Source: Natronomonas salsuginis (GTDB lineage Archaea > Halobacteriota > Halobacteria > Halobacteriales > Haloarculaceae). From it: a stretch of DNA of 64,000 nucleotides. Numbering within the stretch: the first letter of the stretch is position 1; each line of letters opens with the position of its first letter. The notes under the pieces were generated by a model. That model ran no database searches. It had not been told where the DNA came from and was given only the letters and a program-made list of their open reading frames with translations. Shown here piece by piece: positions 52,105 to 61,008 of this stretch. The DNA lies in assembly GCF_005239135.1 (NCBI RefSeq), contig NZ_QKNX01000004.1, positions 1-64,000 on the forward strand, read 5' to 3'. Both the position numbers and the translations under genes were made by a program.

Positions 52105-53355
52105 TCAGGGCCGGGTGACCAACACGACTGCGATTGCCCCGGCCGTCGCCGCGATGCCTGCGAGGACGACGAACATGACCGAGACGGAGGCGTACGTCAA
52201 CACCGTCCCCGTGATGGCGGCCCCGAGCGCGCCGATGCCGAAGATCGCGAGGTACGTGTACCCGAACGACAGTCCCCGAGACTCGGGGACGGAGTACTTC
52301 GTGATCGTCGCCTGCGTGAGCGGCTGCATCGCGAACAGCGTGAATCCGAGGGCGACGCTCGCGACGACCAGCCCGCCGAGTCCCGCCCGGGCGGCCGGAA
52401 CGAAGGCCAACGCGATAACGCACAGCGACGACAGCATGACGATCAGTCCGCGGTCGGGTTCGATCCGTTCGGTGAGTCGCCCGCCGAGATACTGACCGCC
52501 GATCCCGACGGTGAGCAACCCCGCGTAGAGGTAGCTCGACAGGTCGAACTCCTCGGCGACCGCGCTGTCCGGATCGAAGAGCCCGAGTCGGACGTCGCCC
52601 ACCGCCGCGGTGAGAAAGTCCCCGAGCAGATCCGGCAGGAACGTCAGCGCCCCCCGGTAGTACAGCCCGTTCAGCGCGACGACGACGAACACGAGCGCGA
52701 ACCCGGCGGTGAAAAGCGTCCGGCTCTGGTCGACGAACGCCGAGAGGCTCTCGGGGCCCGTGCTTTTGTCGAGCGTCTCCGCGTCGCGCTCGTCGATCGC
52801 CGCCGTCGGGTCGAACTCGATCCGAAGCCCGACGGCCGCGGCGACGAGCGCCGGCGCGGCCAACAGCATGGCGACGGTCTGCCAATCGAACGCCAAGAGC
52901 AACAGCGCCGTCACGAGCGGGCCGCCCGCGATCCCGGCGTTGCCGGCCATCCCGTGGAAGGCGAAGCCGCGACCGCGGTCGACGACGCCGTTGCTGATGA
53001 GCGTGAGCCCCGCCGGGTGATAGACGCTCGCGGAGATCCCCCACAGCGCGAGCGCGACGGCGATTCCGGGGATGCTCGGTGCGACGCTCAAGACGAGGAA
53101 CGACAGCCCCATACCGGCGAGACAGCCGACGACGAGCGTCCGAGAGCCGTAGCGATCGACCAACAGCCCGCCCGGTAGCGCGCCGACGCCGAAGAGGCCG
53201 TAGCCGACCGCGACGACGGTGCCCAACAACGCCGCCGTCGTCGAGAACTCCAACAGCCAGATCGTCATCAGGATCGGGATCGACAGCTCGTAGATGTGGA
53301 CCATCCCGTGCCCCGCCATCACGAAGCCGACGATCGACCTGTCGTTTCCGTTCAC
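52105..53355 (-). CDS. MFS transporter
   Basis: 416 residues with about 12 hydrophobic helices. Loop 2-3 motif PGGLLVDRYGSRTLVVGCLA fits MFS motif A (G-x3-D-R-x-G-x-R). A central cytoplasmic loop (AIDERDAETLDKSTGPESLS) separates two six-helix halves. Substrate not determinable; the fosmidomycin/sugar-like efflux subgroup is one possibility. Stand-alone, adjacent to a dead sensor-kinase remnant. Confidence 0.9.
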   Translation of the reverse strand: MNGNDRSIVGFVMAGHGMVHIYELSIPILMTIWLLEFSTTAALLGTVVAVGYGLFGVGALPGGLLVDRYGSRTLVVGCLAGMGLSFLVLSVAPSIPGIAVALALWGISASVYHPAGLTLISNGVVDRGRGFAFHGMAGNAGIAGGPLVTALLLLAFDWQTVAMLLAAPALVAAAVGLRIEFDPTAAIDERDAETLDKSTGPESLSAFVDQSRTLFTAGFALVFVVVALNGLYYRGALTFLPDLLGDFLTAAVGDVRLGLFDPDSAVAEEFDLSSYLYAGLLTVGIGGQYLGGRLTERIEPDRGLIVMLSSLCVIALAFVPAARAGLGGLVVASVALGFTLFAMQPLTQATITKYSVPESRGLSFGYTYLAIFGIGALGAAITGTVLTYASVSVMFVVLAGIAATAGAIAVVLVTRP

Positions 53356-53442
53356 GCTCGCGCTACTGCGAAGACGATGTTAGACCATTCGGTTTCTCGA
53401 CGTGTCTCGGTCGCGCCATCTCTTTTGGCGGCGCGAACAAGG

Positions 53443-54264
53443 TCACCGGAGGTGAGCACCGGTGAGGTTGACCTCGCATCGCTCGGCGTCGTACCCTGCC
53501 GCCGAGAGCCCATCGTCGAGCGCGAAGACGGTTTCGCCGAGCATCGCCATCGCCGCCTCCCCGCCCGCTTCGGAGACCGCACGGATGGCCTCCTCGACCG
53601 GCGACGTCAGGAGATCGGCTTCCCGTGCGAACCGCCGCGAGACTTCCATGAACGTCTCGACGGACGGCTCGGCGACGAGCGTCGACAGCGCCCGCGTCCC
53701 CGCAGCGGTCAACTCCTCGGTGTCGCCCGTCAGGATCTCTGCCGTCGACAGTTCGCCGAAGTTGACGTACTCGATCGACCGGCGGTCGGGGAGCCCGTCC
53801 ATCGCGCCGTGTGCCGGCGCACCGGGTTCGAGCCGGATCGGGAAGCCGCCGCGCGCCTGTCCGACGACGTCACCGAGTCCGGTGCCGGCCTGCACTTCCG
53901 CGCCGTGGGCGATCGTGACGAGCTCATTCTCGGAGAGCGCGCGGGCAAAGACGGCGTTCGTCGCGAGCGCGGTCCCGAGCGCGGCCGCCCCCGACACGCC
54001 GAAGCCCGCCCCGAGCGGGAGGTCGGTCTCGACGGCGACGTGGGCGGTCGCTCGAAGCGCGCCGAGCACGCGGTCGACGGCCTCGATCGTCGCGGGCTCG
54101 CCGTTGAGTTCGAGGCCGTCACCGGGTTCGAGTCGGACCACGACGCCCTCGTCGACGGTGACGCCGGCCCCGCGCGAGCCGGCAATCGTGGGATCGTCGT
54201 CCGGGTGGGCGCTGAAAAACCCGGTCACGTGTCCGGGAACGAACGCGCCCGCCGAGTGTGCCAT
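53443..54264 (-). CDS. Pantoate kinase
   Basis: 273 residues from ATG 54264 (MAHSAGAFVPGHVTGFFSAH). GHMP kinase fold: LPLGAGFGVSGAAALGTALA is motif 2 (Ser/Gly-rich ATP loop), and GTGLGDVVGQARGGFPIRLE is family-specific. With phosphopantothenate synthetase this archaeal enzyme replaces the bacterial pantothenate route to CoA. An upstream in-frame extension is rejected. Divergent from the Mrp operon (80 bp). Confidence 0.9.
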   Translation of the reverse strand: MAHSAGAFVPGHVTGFFSAHPDDDPTIAGSRGAGVTVDEGVVVRLEPGDGLELNGEPATIEAVDRVLGALRATAHVAVETDLPLGAGFGVSGAAALGTALATNAVFARALSENELVTIAHGAEVQAGTGLGDVVGQARGGFPIRLEPGAPAHGAMDGLPDRRSIEYVNFGELSTAEILTGDTEELTAAGTRALSTLVAEPSVETFMEVSRRFAREADLLTSPVEEAIRAVSEAGGEAAMAMLGETVFALDDGLSAAGYDAERCEVNLTGAHLR

Positions 54265-54344
54265 GGCGTGGGCTCGGAGATGAAGCGAGTTAAACGTGGC
54301 TAAGCGCGTCGATCGCGGCGCAGTCACGAAGGTAAACCGTTTTG

Positions 54345-55487
54345 ATGCGGGTGGACCAAGACGTGGATAGAACACTCGTGGCTGATCACACAGAGGAACC
54401 GGCGTCCGGCGGTGCGGTGCTCGTCCCCGTCGGTGAGTCGGTGACACTGCGGAACACGGTCTCGTACGCGATCGAGGCCGCCGACGAGGCCGGACTCGAC
54501 GCGGTCCACTTTGTCGCGCCGGTCGCGTGGCACGACATCAGCGACGTCGAGGCCGAGGTCAGAGAGCGGACCGAGTCGCTTTTGACTCGCGTCTCGGCGT
54601 GGGTCGACGAGGACGTGCCCGAGGGATCGCCGGCCGCCGAAACGGCGATCATCGGCGAGGACGAGTACCTGTTCAGCCCCGACGACTACGCCGACGTGCT
54701 CGCTGGGTACGCCGACGAGCACGGAATCGACCGCATCATCGTCGACCCCGAGTTCAGCCCCGGCGGCAACGTCCCGCTGTTGCGTCCGATGGAGGTCGCC
54801 CTCGCCGCGCGCGGGTTCGAGGTGTCGGAAGCGCCGACGCGACGCACCGTCCGTCGCTCACGGCTGACGCGGGCGGGCGGCGCGCTGCAGTTCGGGCTGC
54901 TGTTCGGCGTCTCGTTTCTGTTTTATCAGCTGCTCGGCGGCTTCGCCGTCGTGACCGGCGATAGCTACGATCTCGCCTACGAACTCGTCACGGGCACGCT
55001 CACCGCCGGGATCGTGGCGGGCGCGCTGTACACCGTGACGCTCTCCGAGCGGGTCCGAATCGGACGGCTCGCGATACAACTCGCGAGGTTCGCGCTGTTC
55101 GTTCCGTATCTCCTCTACGAGATCGTCGTTTCGAACCTCTACATCACGTACATAGTCCTCCACCCGAACCTCCCGATTGATCCCCGGATGACTCGGGTTC
55201 GATCGGCGGTGTGGGGCGGTCCCGCGGTGACGACGCTCGCGAACAGTATCACCCTCACGCCGGGAACGCTCACGGTCCGAACTCGCGGACAGTACCTCTA
55301 CGTTCACGGCCTCTTCGAGGGCGCACGCGATGGGATCGCCGACGGTGCGCTCGAACGCGCCGTCCGGTTCGTCTTCTACGGGCGACGGGCGATGACGATC
55401 CCCGGTCCGGCCGAGCGCGGCGACTACGAGGAGCTACAGAGTCCCCGAGCCGATGACGCGACGAAGGAGGGGAAAGACGAGTCCTGA
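54345..55487 (+). CDS. mrpE: Mrp antiporter subunit E with N-terminal USP-like domain
   Basis: 380 residues. Residues about 20-150 resemble a universal-stress-protein fold (GAVLVPVGESVTLRNTVSYA, then HGIDRIIVDPEFSPGGNVPL). From about 180 the MrpE membrane domain follows (GALQFGLLFGVSFLFYQLLG, then NSITLTPGTLTVRT). The fusion is known among haloarchaeal MrpE proteins. TTG 54342 and GTG 54378 are alternative starts. Its TGA overlaps the mrpF ATG. First gene of the antiporter operon. Confidence 0.85.
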   Translation: MRVDQDVDRTLVADHTEEPASGGAVLVPVGESVTLRNTVSYAIEAADEAGLDAVHFVAPVAWHDISDVEAEVRERTESLLTRVSAWVDEDVPEGSPAAETAIIGEDEYLFSPDDYADVLAGYADEHGIDRIIVDPEFSPGGNVPLLRPMEVALAARGFEVSEAPTRRTVRRSRLTRAGGALQFGLLFGVSFLFYQLLGGFAVVTGDSYDLAYELVTGTLTAGIVAGALYTVTLSERVRIGRLAIQLARFALFVPYLLYEIVVSNLYITYIVLHPNLPIDPRMTRVRSAVWGGPAVTTLANSITLTPGTLTVRTRGQYLYVHGLFEGARDGIADGALERAVRFVFYGRRAMTIPGPAERGDYEELQSPRADDATKEGKDES

Positions 55488-55756
55488 TGTTGACGCCCAT
55501 CTTTCTCGGGGCGGCAGCCGTCCTCGTCGTCCTCGCGCTCGTTGTGCTCTACCGGGCCGTCGTGGGGCCGACGATGCAGGATCGCGTCGTCGCGGTCAAC
55601 GTCCTCGGGACGAAGACCGTCCTCATCCTGGCGCTGTTGGCGGTGGCGCTCGACAGCGAGTCCTTCATCGACATCGCGCTCGTCTACGCGCTGTTGAACT
55701 TCCTCATGGCGGTCGCCATCTCGAAGTTCACGGTCAAGCGGGGGGGCGTCATATGA
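55487..55756 (+). CDS. mrpF: Mrp antiporter subunit F
   Basis: 89 residues, three hydrophobic helices: MLTPIFLGAAAVLVVLALVV, then RVVAVNVLGTKTVLILALLA and IDIALVYALLNFLMAVAISK. RAVVGPTMQDRVVAVNVLG is the MrpF signature. Overlaps mrpE by one base and mrpG by four. Confidence 0.92.
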   Translation: MLTPIFLGAAAVLVVLALVVLYRAVVGPTMQDRVVAVNVLGTKTVLILALLAVALDSESFIDIALVYALLNFLMAVAISKFTVKRGGVI

Positions 55757-56070
55757 ACGATCTCCGCCTCGCGGCGATCCTCGTGCTACTCGCCGCCGGG
55801 GTCTTCTTCACGCTCGTCTCCGTCGTCGGCGTGATCCGGCTGCCGGACGTCTACTCGCGCGCCCACACCGCCTCGCAGACGGACACGCTCGGCGCAGGAC
55901 TCGTCGTGGCATCCGTCGTACTCGCCTACGGCGTCGATTCCGGCGTCATCAAAGCGGTGTTGTTGCTCGTGTTCATCTTCATCACCAACCCGACTGCGGC
56001 GCACGCGATCGCACGGGCCGCGTACGAAGAGGGTATCGAACCGTGGACCGAGGGGGACGACAGACGATGA
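55753..56070 (+). CDS. mrpG: Mrp antiporter subunit G
   Basis: 105 residues from ATG 55753 (MNDLRLAAILVLLAAGVFFT). Motif VVGVIRLPDVYSRAHTASQT then DTLGAGLVV is diagnostic for MrpG/PhaG. Three membrane helices and a short charged tail. The ATG overlaps the mrpF stop. Confidence 0.93.
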   Translation: MNDLRLAAILVLLAAGVFFTLVSVVGVIRLPDVYSRAHTASQTDTLGAGLVVASVVLAYGVDSGVIKAVLLLVFIFITNPTAAHAIARAAYEEGIEPWTEGDDRR

Positions 56071-56624
56071 GCGCGGTCGGCTTCGCGCTCGCTGGGTTCG
56101 TCGTCGTCACCGCGGTCGCGACCGCGCTGTTGCGCGACACGCTCGCGGTCATCATCGTCTTCGCGGCGTACAGCCTCGGCATGGCGCTTTTGTACTCGCT
56201 GTTGCTCGCGCCGGACGTCGCGCTCACCGAGGCCGCGATCGGTGCCGGCGTGACGACGATCCTGTTGCTCGTGACGATCACGAAGACGACGCGGCCGCGA
56301 ACCGAGGAGATCTTCGCGTCGGTCAACTGGCCCGCCGCGACCGTCTCCGTCGGGCTGGCCGCCGTCCTCCTCGCGATCACCGGTGCGATCCCCGTCGAGA
56401 ACTTCCTCGGCGGCACGACGCCTGTGACGGGGGCGGCCGGGACGCCCGGTGAGGCCGTCACCGGTCACTACCTCGCGTCGTCGTACGCGGAGACCGGCGT
56501 CACGAACGCCGTCACGGCCGTGCTCGCCGGCTACCGCGGCTTCGATACGTTCGGGGAGGCCGTCGTTGTCTTCTCGGCGGGCGTCGCTGTCGTCCTCGTT
56601 CTCCGACGGGGTGAGTTCCTGTGA
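56067..56624 (+). CDS. DUF4040 (MrpA C-terminal/MbhD-like) subunit
   Basis: 185 residues from ATG 56067. The first helices (ALLRDTLAVIIVFAAYSLGM, LLYSLLLAPDVALTEAAIGA) are the DUF4040 domain, which in bacteria is part of the large MrpA subunit. The C-terminal half adds a helix pair (AATVSVGLAAVLLAITGAIP). Overlaps mrpG (ATGA) and the next gene (GTGA). Confidence 0.85.
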   Translation: MSAVGFALAGFVVVTAVATALLRDTLAVIIVFAAYSLGMALLYSLLLAPDVALTEAAIGAGVTTILLLVTITKTTRPRTEEIFASVNWPAATVSVGLAAVLLAITGAIPVENFLGGTTPVTGAAGTPGEAVTGHYLASSYAETGVTNAVTAVLAGYRGFDTFGEAVVVFSAGVAVVLVLRRGEFL

Positions 56625-57187
56625 GCGACGTCGACGCAGCCCCGGATGTCGACACCCGATCCGGGGCCGCGGCCGCCGCCGCATCGGAGTCGGCCTCGGA
56701 CGACGCCGAACAGGCCGCTCCCGAGTTCGATCCCGACCGACCCTACACGGAAAGCGAGATCATCATGACCGCCGTCCGCGTCGTCACGCCGTTCGTCCTC
56801 ACGTACGGCTTCTTTATGACCTTCCACGGCGCCGATTCGCCGGGCGGCGGCTTTCAGGGCGGCGCGCTCGTCGCCGTCGTCGTCTTCATGCTCGCCTTCG
56901 CCTTCGGCATCCGTCCCACGCGTGAATGGGTCGGGAGCGGGGTGATGACCGGACTCGCCGCCGGCGGCGTCATCGTCTTCGCGTCGGTCGGTCTCGGCGC
57001 GCTCGGGCTGGGTGGGGCCTTCCTCGAATACGGCCGCTACGCGCGCTTCATCGGTCCCGACGCCACGAAGTGGGGCATGGAGGCCATCGAGATCGGCGGC
57101 GTCGCCCCGATCGTCGCCGGCGTCATCATGGGGCTGTTCTTTCTCACCGCCGCCGGCTACGAACTCGACGGGGGTGACGAGGAGTGA
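56621..57187 (+). CDS. mrpB: Mrp antiporter subunit B (MnhB domain)
   Basis: 188 residues from GTG 56621. A disordered acidic leader (residues 1-45) precedes SEIIMTAVRVVTPFVLTYGF then FMTFHGADSPGGGFQGGALV, the classic MnhB motif, with four membrane helices. Stop overlaps the mrpC GTG. Confidence 0.92.
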   Translation: MSDVDAAPDVDTRSGAAAAAASESASDDAEQAAPEFDPDRPYTESEIIMTAVRVVTPFVLTYGFFMTFHGADSPGGGFQGGALVAVVVFMLAFAFGIRPTREWVGSGVMTGLAAGGVIVFASVGLGALGLGGAFLEYGRYARFIGPDATKWGMEAIEIGGVAPIVAGVIMGLFFLTAAGYELDGGDEE

Positions 57188-57570
57188 GTCTCCTCGCCCA
57201 GTCTGCCGTCGAGTTCCTATCGACGAGATACGCGTACGTGACGGTCGTACTCCTGCTCGCGATCGGGCTGTACATGATGATCGCGAGCCCGAACCTCGTC
57301 AAGAAGATCATCGGGCTGAACCTCTTTCAGAGCGCGATCTTCCTGTTTTTCATCGCCATGGCGTACGCCGATGGCGGATCGATACCCGTCATTCCGACGG
57401 AGGGCGGCGCGGTCGGCGAGTACGCCAGCCCGCTGCCGCAGGTCATCGTGCTCACCGCTATCGTCGTCGGCGTCAGCCTCACCGCCGTGGCGCTCGCGCT
57501 GATCGTCAGGCTCTACGCGGCGTACGGCACCCTCAACGAGGAGACGATCCGGGAGGTCGCGAATGAGTAA
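57184..57570 (+). CDS. mrpC: Mrp antiporter subunit C
   Basis: 128 residues from GTG 57184, a NuoK-like subunit: LLLAIGLYMMIASPNLVKKI then IGLNLFQSAIFLFFIAMAYA, and the last helix LTAIVVGVSLTAVALALIVR with the conserved small-residue face. Overlaps the next gene by eight bases. Confidence 0.92.
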   Translation: MSLLAQSAVEFLSTRYAYVTVVLLLAIGLYMMIASPNLVKKIIGLNLFQSAIFLFFIAMAYADGGSIPVIPTEGGAVGEYASPLPQVIVLTAIVVGVSLTAVALALIVRLYAAYGTLNEETIREVANE

Positions 57571-59086
57571 TCCCGAACTCGCCCTGTTGATCGCGATCCC
57601 GATCATCGCGGCGACGCTGCCGCTGCTCGCGGGGCTGAAGTTCGAGGCGGTCGGCTGGCCGATCGCCGCGCTCACCGCCGGCGTCGAACTCGCGCTCGCC
57701 GGCAGCGTCGTCAGCCGGGTGGTCGCCGAGGGGCGATTCGTTCACAACCTCGGGGGCTACCCGCGGACTTACGGGATCGAGCTGGTTGTCGACGAGTTCT
57801 CGGCGGTCGTGATCTCGTTGATCGCCGTCGTGACGCTCGTCGTCGTCGCGTACGCTCGGCGCGGCGGCCCCCGCGAGAACGCCTTCTACAGCGCCTTCTT
57901 GTTGCTCCTCGGCGGGCTGATGGGCGTCGGCCTCACGGGCGACGTGTTCAACATGTTCGTCTTCCTCGAGATCGTCGGCCTCGCGACCTACGCGCTGGTC
58001 GCCGCGGACAGATCGGCGCGGGCCGCGCTCGCGTCGCTGAAATATCTCATCGTCGGCACCGCCGGCGCGTCGCTGTACCTCGTCGGCGTCGGCTTCCTCC
58101 TCGTCGCTACGGGGACGCTGAACATGACCGATCTCGCCGCGACGATCCCGGAGACGGTGGGCTACACCGATCCGCTGATCGTCGCCTCCTTCTGCTTCGT
58201 CGCCGTCGGCCTGTCGGTGAAGGCGGCGATCTTCCCGTTGCACACGTGGATCTCCGACGCCTACGCTGAGTCGCCGGACACGGTCACCGCCTACATCTCC
58301 GGGCTCGCCTCGACGCTCGGCGCGTACGCGCTGGCGCGGCTCGTCTACGCGGTGTACACGCCCGCGTTCTTCGAGGCGGTGCCGCTCGCGGGCGACGCGC
58401 TCGTGGCGTTCGCGACGGTCAGCATCGTCGCCGGCTCCGTGCTCGCGGTGATCCAATCGGACGTCAAGCGCATGCTGGCGTACTCGTCGGTCGCGCAGTT
58501 CGGCATGATCGTCGCCGCCTTTGGACTCGCCACGGAACAGGCGCTTGTGGGCGGGATCGTCCACCTCGTCGGCCACGGGCTGATGAAGACCGCCCTCTTT
58601 CTCGGTGTCGGCGTCATCGCCTCAGCGTACGGGATCAGAACCGTTCGGCAGTACGCCAATCTCGGCTACCGCTCGCCGGTGGCCGTCGCGGCGATCGCGG
58701 CGCTGCTTCTCGGCCTGGTCGGCGTTCCGCCCTCGATCGGCTTCCTTGGCAAGTGGTACATCGCCTGGGGCGCGATCGAGGCGGGCGCGCCGATCGTCGC
58801 CGCCGTCGTCCTGTTCAGCACGCTGTTGACGCTTCTGTACGTCGCTCGCCTGCTGGAGACGATGTACTTCCAGCCGGCCGACGACATCGAGGGCGCGGTG
58901 ACGGCCGACGGTCGCGGTGTCCGATTGCTGTCGGATGGCGGCTCGGGTGACGACGACGACGAGCGCCCGGTTTCGTTCGGCATGGTGTTCGTCGTCGCCG
59001 CCCTCTCGGTCGCTGCGGTCGCGCTCGGGTTCGCGGGGCCCGTCTTCGAAGCGTTCCTCGACCCGTTCTTGGAGGCCGTACTATGA
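57563..59086 (+). CDS. mrpD: Mrp antiporter subunit D, first paralogue
   Basis: 507 residues, about 14 helices, NuoN/NuoM/NuoL-like. Proton-path Glu in TGDVFNMFVFLEIVGLATYA, Lys in VAVGLSVKAAIFPLHTWISD, and Lys/His in AVIQSDVKRMLAYSSVAQFG then HLVGHGLMKTALFLGVGVIA. Ends with a longer charged loop (RGVRLLSDGGSGDDDDERPV) and a final helix. ATGA overlap with the next gene. Confidence 0.92.
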   Translation: MSNPELALLIAIPIIAATLPLLAGLKFEAVGWPIAALTAGVELALAGSVVSRVVAEGRFVHNLGGYPRTYGIELVVDEFSAVVISLIAVVTLVVVAYARRGGPRENAFYSAFLLLLGGLMGVGLTGDVFNMFVFLEIVGLATYALVAADRSARAALASLKYLIVGTAGASLYLVGVGFLLVATGTLNMTDLAATIPETVGYTDPLIVASFCFVAVGLSVKAAIFPLHTWISDAYAESPDTVTAYISGLASTLGAYALARLVYAVYTPAFFEAVPLAGDALVAFATVSIVAGSVLAVIQSDVKRMLAYSSVAQFGMIVAAFGLATEQALVGGIVHLVGHGLMKTALFLGVGVIASAYGIRTVRQYANLGYRSPVAVAAIAALLLGLVGVPPSIGFLGKWYIAWGAIEAGAPIVAAVVLFSTLLTLLYVARLLETMYFQPADDIEGAVTADGRGVRLLSDGGSGDDDDERPVSFGMVFVVAALSVAAVALGFAGPVFEAFLDPFLEAVL

Positions 59087-61008
59087 TCGACACCTTCCCC
59101 CTCTACGCCGTGTTGGTATCGCTCGTCGGAATGTTCTGCATCTTGGCCGCCCACCGCCGACCGAACCTTCGCGAAGCCGTCACGATCATCACGGCGTTCG
59201 CGAAGTTCGCGATCGTCGCCGCGATGTTGCCGGGCGTCCTCGCCGGCGAGACGTACGTCTTCTCGGCGGGCGAGTTCGTCGCCGGGATCGAGTTCGTCCT
59301 CCGCGCCGATTCGCTCGGCATGCTCTTTGCGTTCCTCGCGAGCCTGCTGTGGATCGTCACCTCCTTTTACAGCATCGGCTACATGCGCGGACTGGACGAG
59401 CACGGCCAGACCCGCTATTTCGCCTCCTTCGCCGCCTCCCTGTCGGCGACGATGGGGATCGCCTTCGCCGGCAACCTCGTGACGATCTTCCTGTTTTACG
59501 AGCTGCTCTCGGTGGCGACGTACCCGCTCGTCGCCCACGACGAGACCGCCGAGGCGCGCTCGGCGGGCCGGAAGTACCTCGCGTACACCATGTTCGGCGG
59601 CGGCGTGTTGGTCCTCGCCGGAACCGTCTTGGTCTTTTGGCTCGCCGGCACGGTCACGTTCACCCCCGGCGGGATCGAGGGCCTGGCCGCGGTCGCGAAC
59701 TCGAACGGGACGGCGGTCCAGGTCGCGTACCTCCTCCTCGCGGTCGGCTTCGGTGTCAAGGCCGGGCTGATGCCGCTGCACCAGTGGCTGCCGACTGCGA
59801 TGGTCGCGCCGACGCCCGTCTCGGGGCTGCTCCACGCCGTCGCGGTCGTCAAGTCCGGGGCGTTCGGCGTCGCCCGCGTGACCCTCGACGTGTTCGGCCC
59901 CGAGGTGGCCTACCAGCTGGGGATGGGCCTCGTCATCTCCGTACTCGCCGCGTTCACGCTGCTCGCGGCGTCGTTCATCGCGCTCCGAAAAGATCACCTC
60001 AAACAGCGCCTCGCGTACTCGACGGTTTCGCAGCTCTCGTACATCGTGCTCGGGCTGGGGCTGTTCGGCCCCTACGGGCTGATCGGCGCGCTCTTGCACA
60101 TCCCCGCCCACGCGTTCATGAAGCTCACCCTGTTCTTCTGTGCGGGCGCGGTCCACGTCGAGACGCACACCGATCACATCTCCGAGATGGCGGGTATCGG
60201 CAAGCGGATGCCGGTCGTCTTCGGGGCCTTCGCGCTCGCCGCCGCCGGGATGGCGGGCATCCCGCTCTTTGCGGGCTTCGTCTCGAAGTACTACCTGCTC
60301 ATCGGCGGCATCGAGATGGGGGCGACCCTCACGCCCGTCGGCTACTATCTCGCGGGGGCGCTGTTGGTCTCCGGCGTGCTCAACATCGCGTACTTCTGGC
60401 CGGTCGTCTACACGGCCTTCTTCGAGGCCGAGGACGACCACGATGCCAAACCGCTCGTGGACTTCCGCCTTGGCGGCGAGCGGCGGTCGATACTGCCCGC
60501 GACCGACGGCGGACGACCGATCGACGACGCCGAGGACTCGACGGCGGACGGCAACCAAGATGCCAGATCGGCAGACGCTGACGCCGACGAGTCGCCAGAC
60601 ATCGACCCTGCGGACCTCCAGCCGGACTTCTCGAGCACGGCGGAACGTCGCGATTACAGCGAGCCCGCGCCGCTCGTCGACGGCGAGTACGCGGTCGATC
60701 GAAAGCCGAGCGATCACACAGTGTCCGACGACGAAGACCACGCTGTCCACGACGATAGCCGCGCGGATCACGACTCACACGCCGACCACGACACCCACCA
60801 CGAGGGGCCGCCGCCCGGCGGCTGGCGGCGACTCACGCCCGCCGAGGCGCTCCGCGGCGAGGAGACGACGTGGTTCATGCTCGCCCCGATCCTCGCGGCG
60901 GTGACCGGCGCGATCCTGGTGGGGATCGTCCCCTACGAGGTCGTGTTCCTCGAACTCGTCGAGGTCATCGTCGAGGGCGTCCTCGCGGGCACGGAGGTGG
61001 CCCCGTGA
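59083..61008 (+). CDS. Mrp/NuoL-like antiporter subunit, second paralogue
   Basis: 641 residues. NuoM/MrpD-like core: FLFYELLSVATYPLVAHDET (Glu in helix 5), VGFGVKAGLMPLHQWLPTAM (Lys), RKDHLKQRLAYSTVSQLSYI and IPAHAFMKLTLFFCAGAVHV. Residues about 470-585 form a long acidic insertion ending in a His/Asp-rich run (VHDDSRADHDSHADHDTHHE), then one last helix (TWFMLAPILAAVTGAILVGI). The insertion is probably cytoplasmic or extracellular and disordered; metal binding is possible. Confidence 0.88.
   Translation: MIDTFPLYAVLVSLVGMFCILAAHRRPNLREAVTIITAFAKFAIVAAMLPGVLAGETYVFSAGEFVAGIEFVLRADSLGMLFAFLASLLWIVTSFYSIGYMRGLDEHGQTRYFASFAASLSATMGIAFAGNLVTIFLFYELLSVATYPLVAHDETAEARSAGRKYLAYTMFGGGVLVLAGTVLVFWLAGTVTFTPGGIEGLAAVANSNGTAVQVAYLLLAVGFGVKAGLMPLHQWLPTAMVAPTPVSGLLHAVAVVKSGAFGVARVTLDVFGPEVAYQLGMGLVISVLAAFTLLAASFIALRKDHLKQRLAYSTVSQLSYIVLGLGLFGPYGLIGALLHIPAHAFMKLTLFFCAGAVHVETHTDHISEMAGIGKRMPVVFGAFALAAAGMAGIPLFAGFVSKYYLLIGGIEMGATLTPVGYYLAGALLVSGVLNIAYFWPVVYTAFFEAEDDHDAKPLVDFRLGGERRSILPATDGGRPIDDAEDSTADGNQDARSADADADESPDIDPADLQPDFSSTAERRDYSEPAPLVDGEYAVDRKPSDHTVSDDEDHAVHDDSRADHDSHADHDTHHEGPPPGGWRRLTPAEALRGEETTWFMLAPILAAVTGAILVGIVPYEVVFLELVEVIVEGVLAGTEVAP

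Noticed and set aside
51677-53044. A 455-codon minus-strand frame joining the sensor remnant to the MFS gene
   Set aside because: Beyond about 52011 it is an Arg-rich off-frame shadow of the MFS transporter. Only the first part is meaningful.
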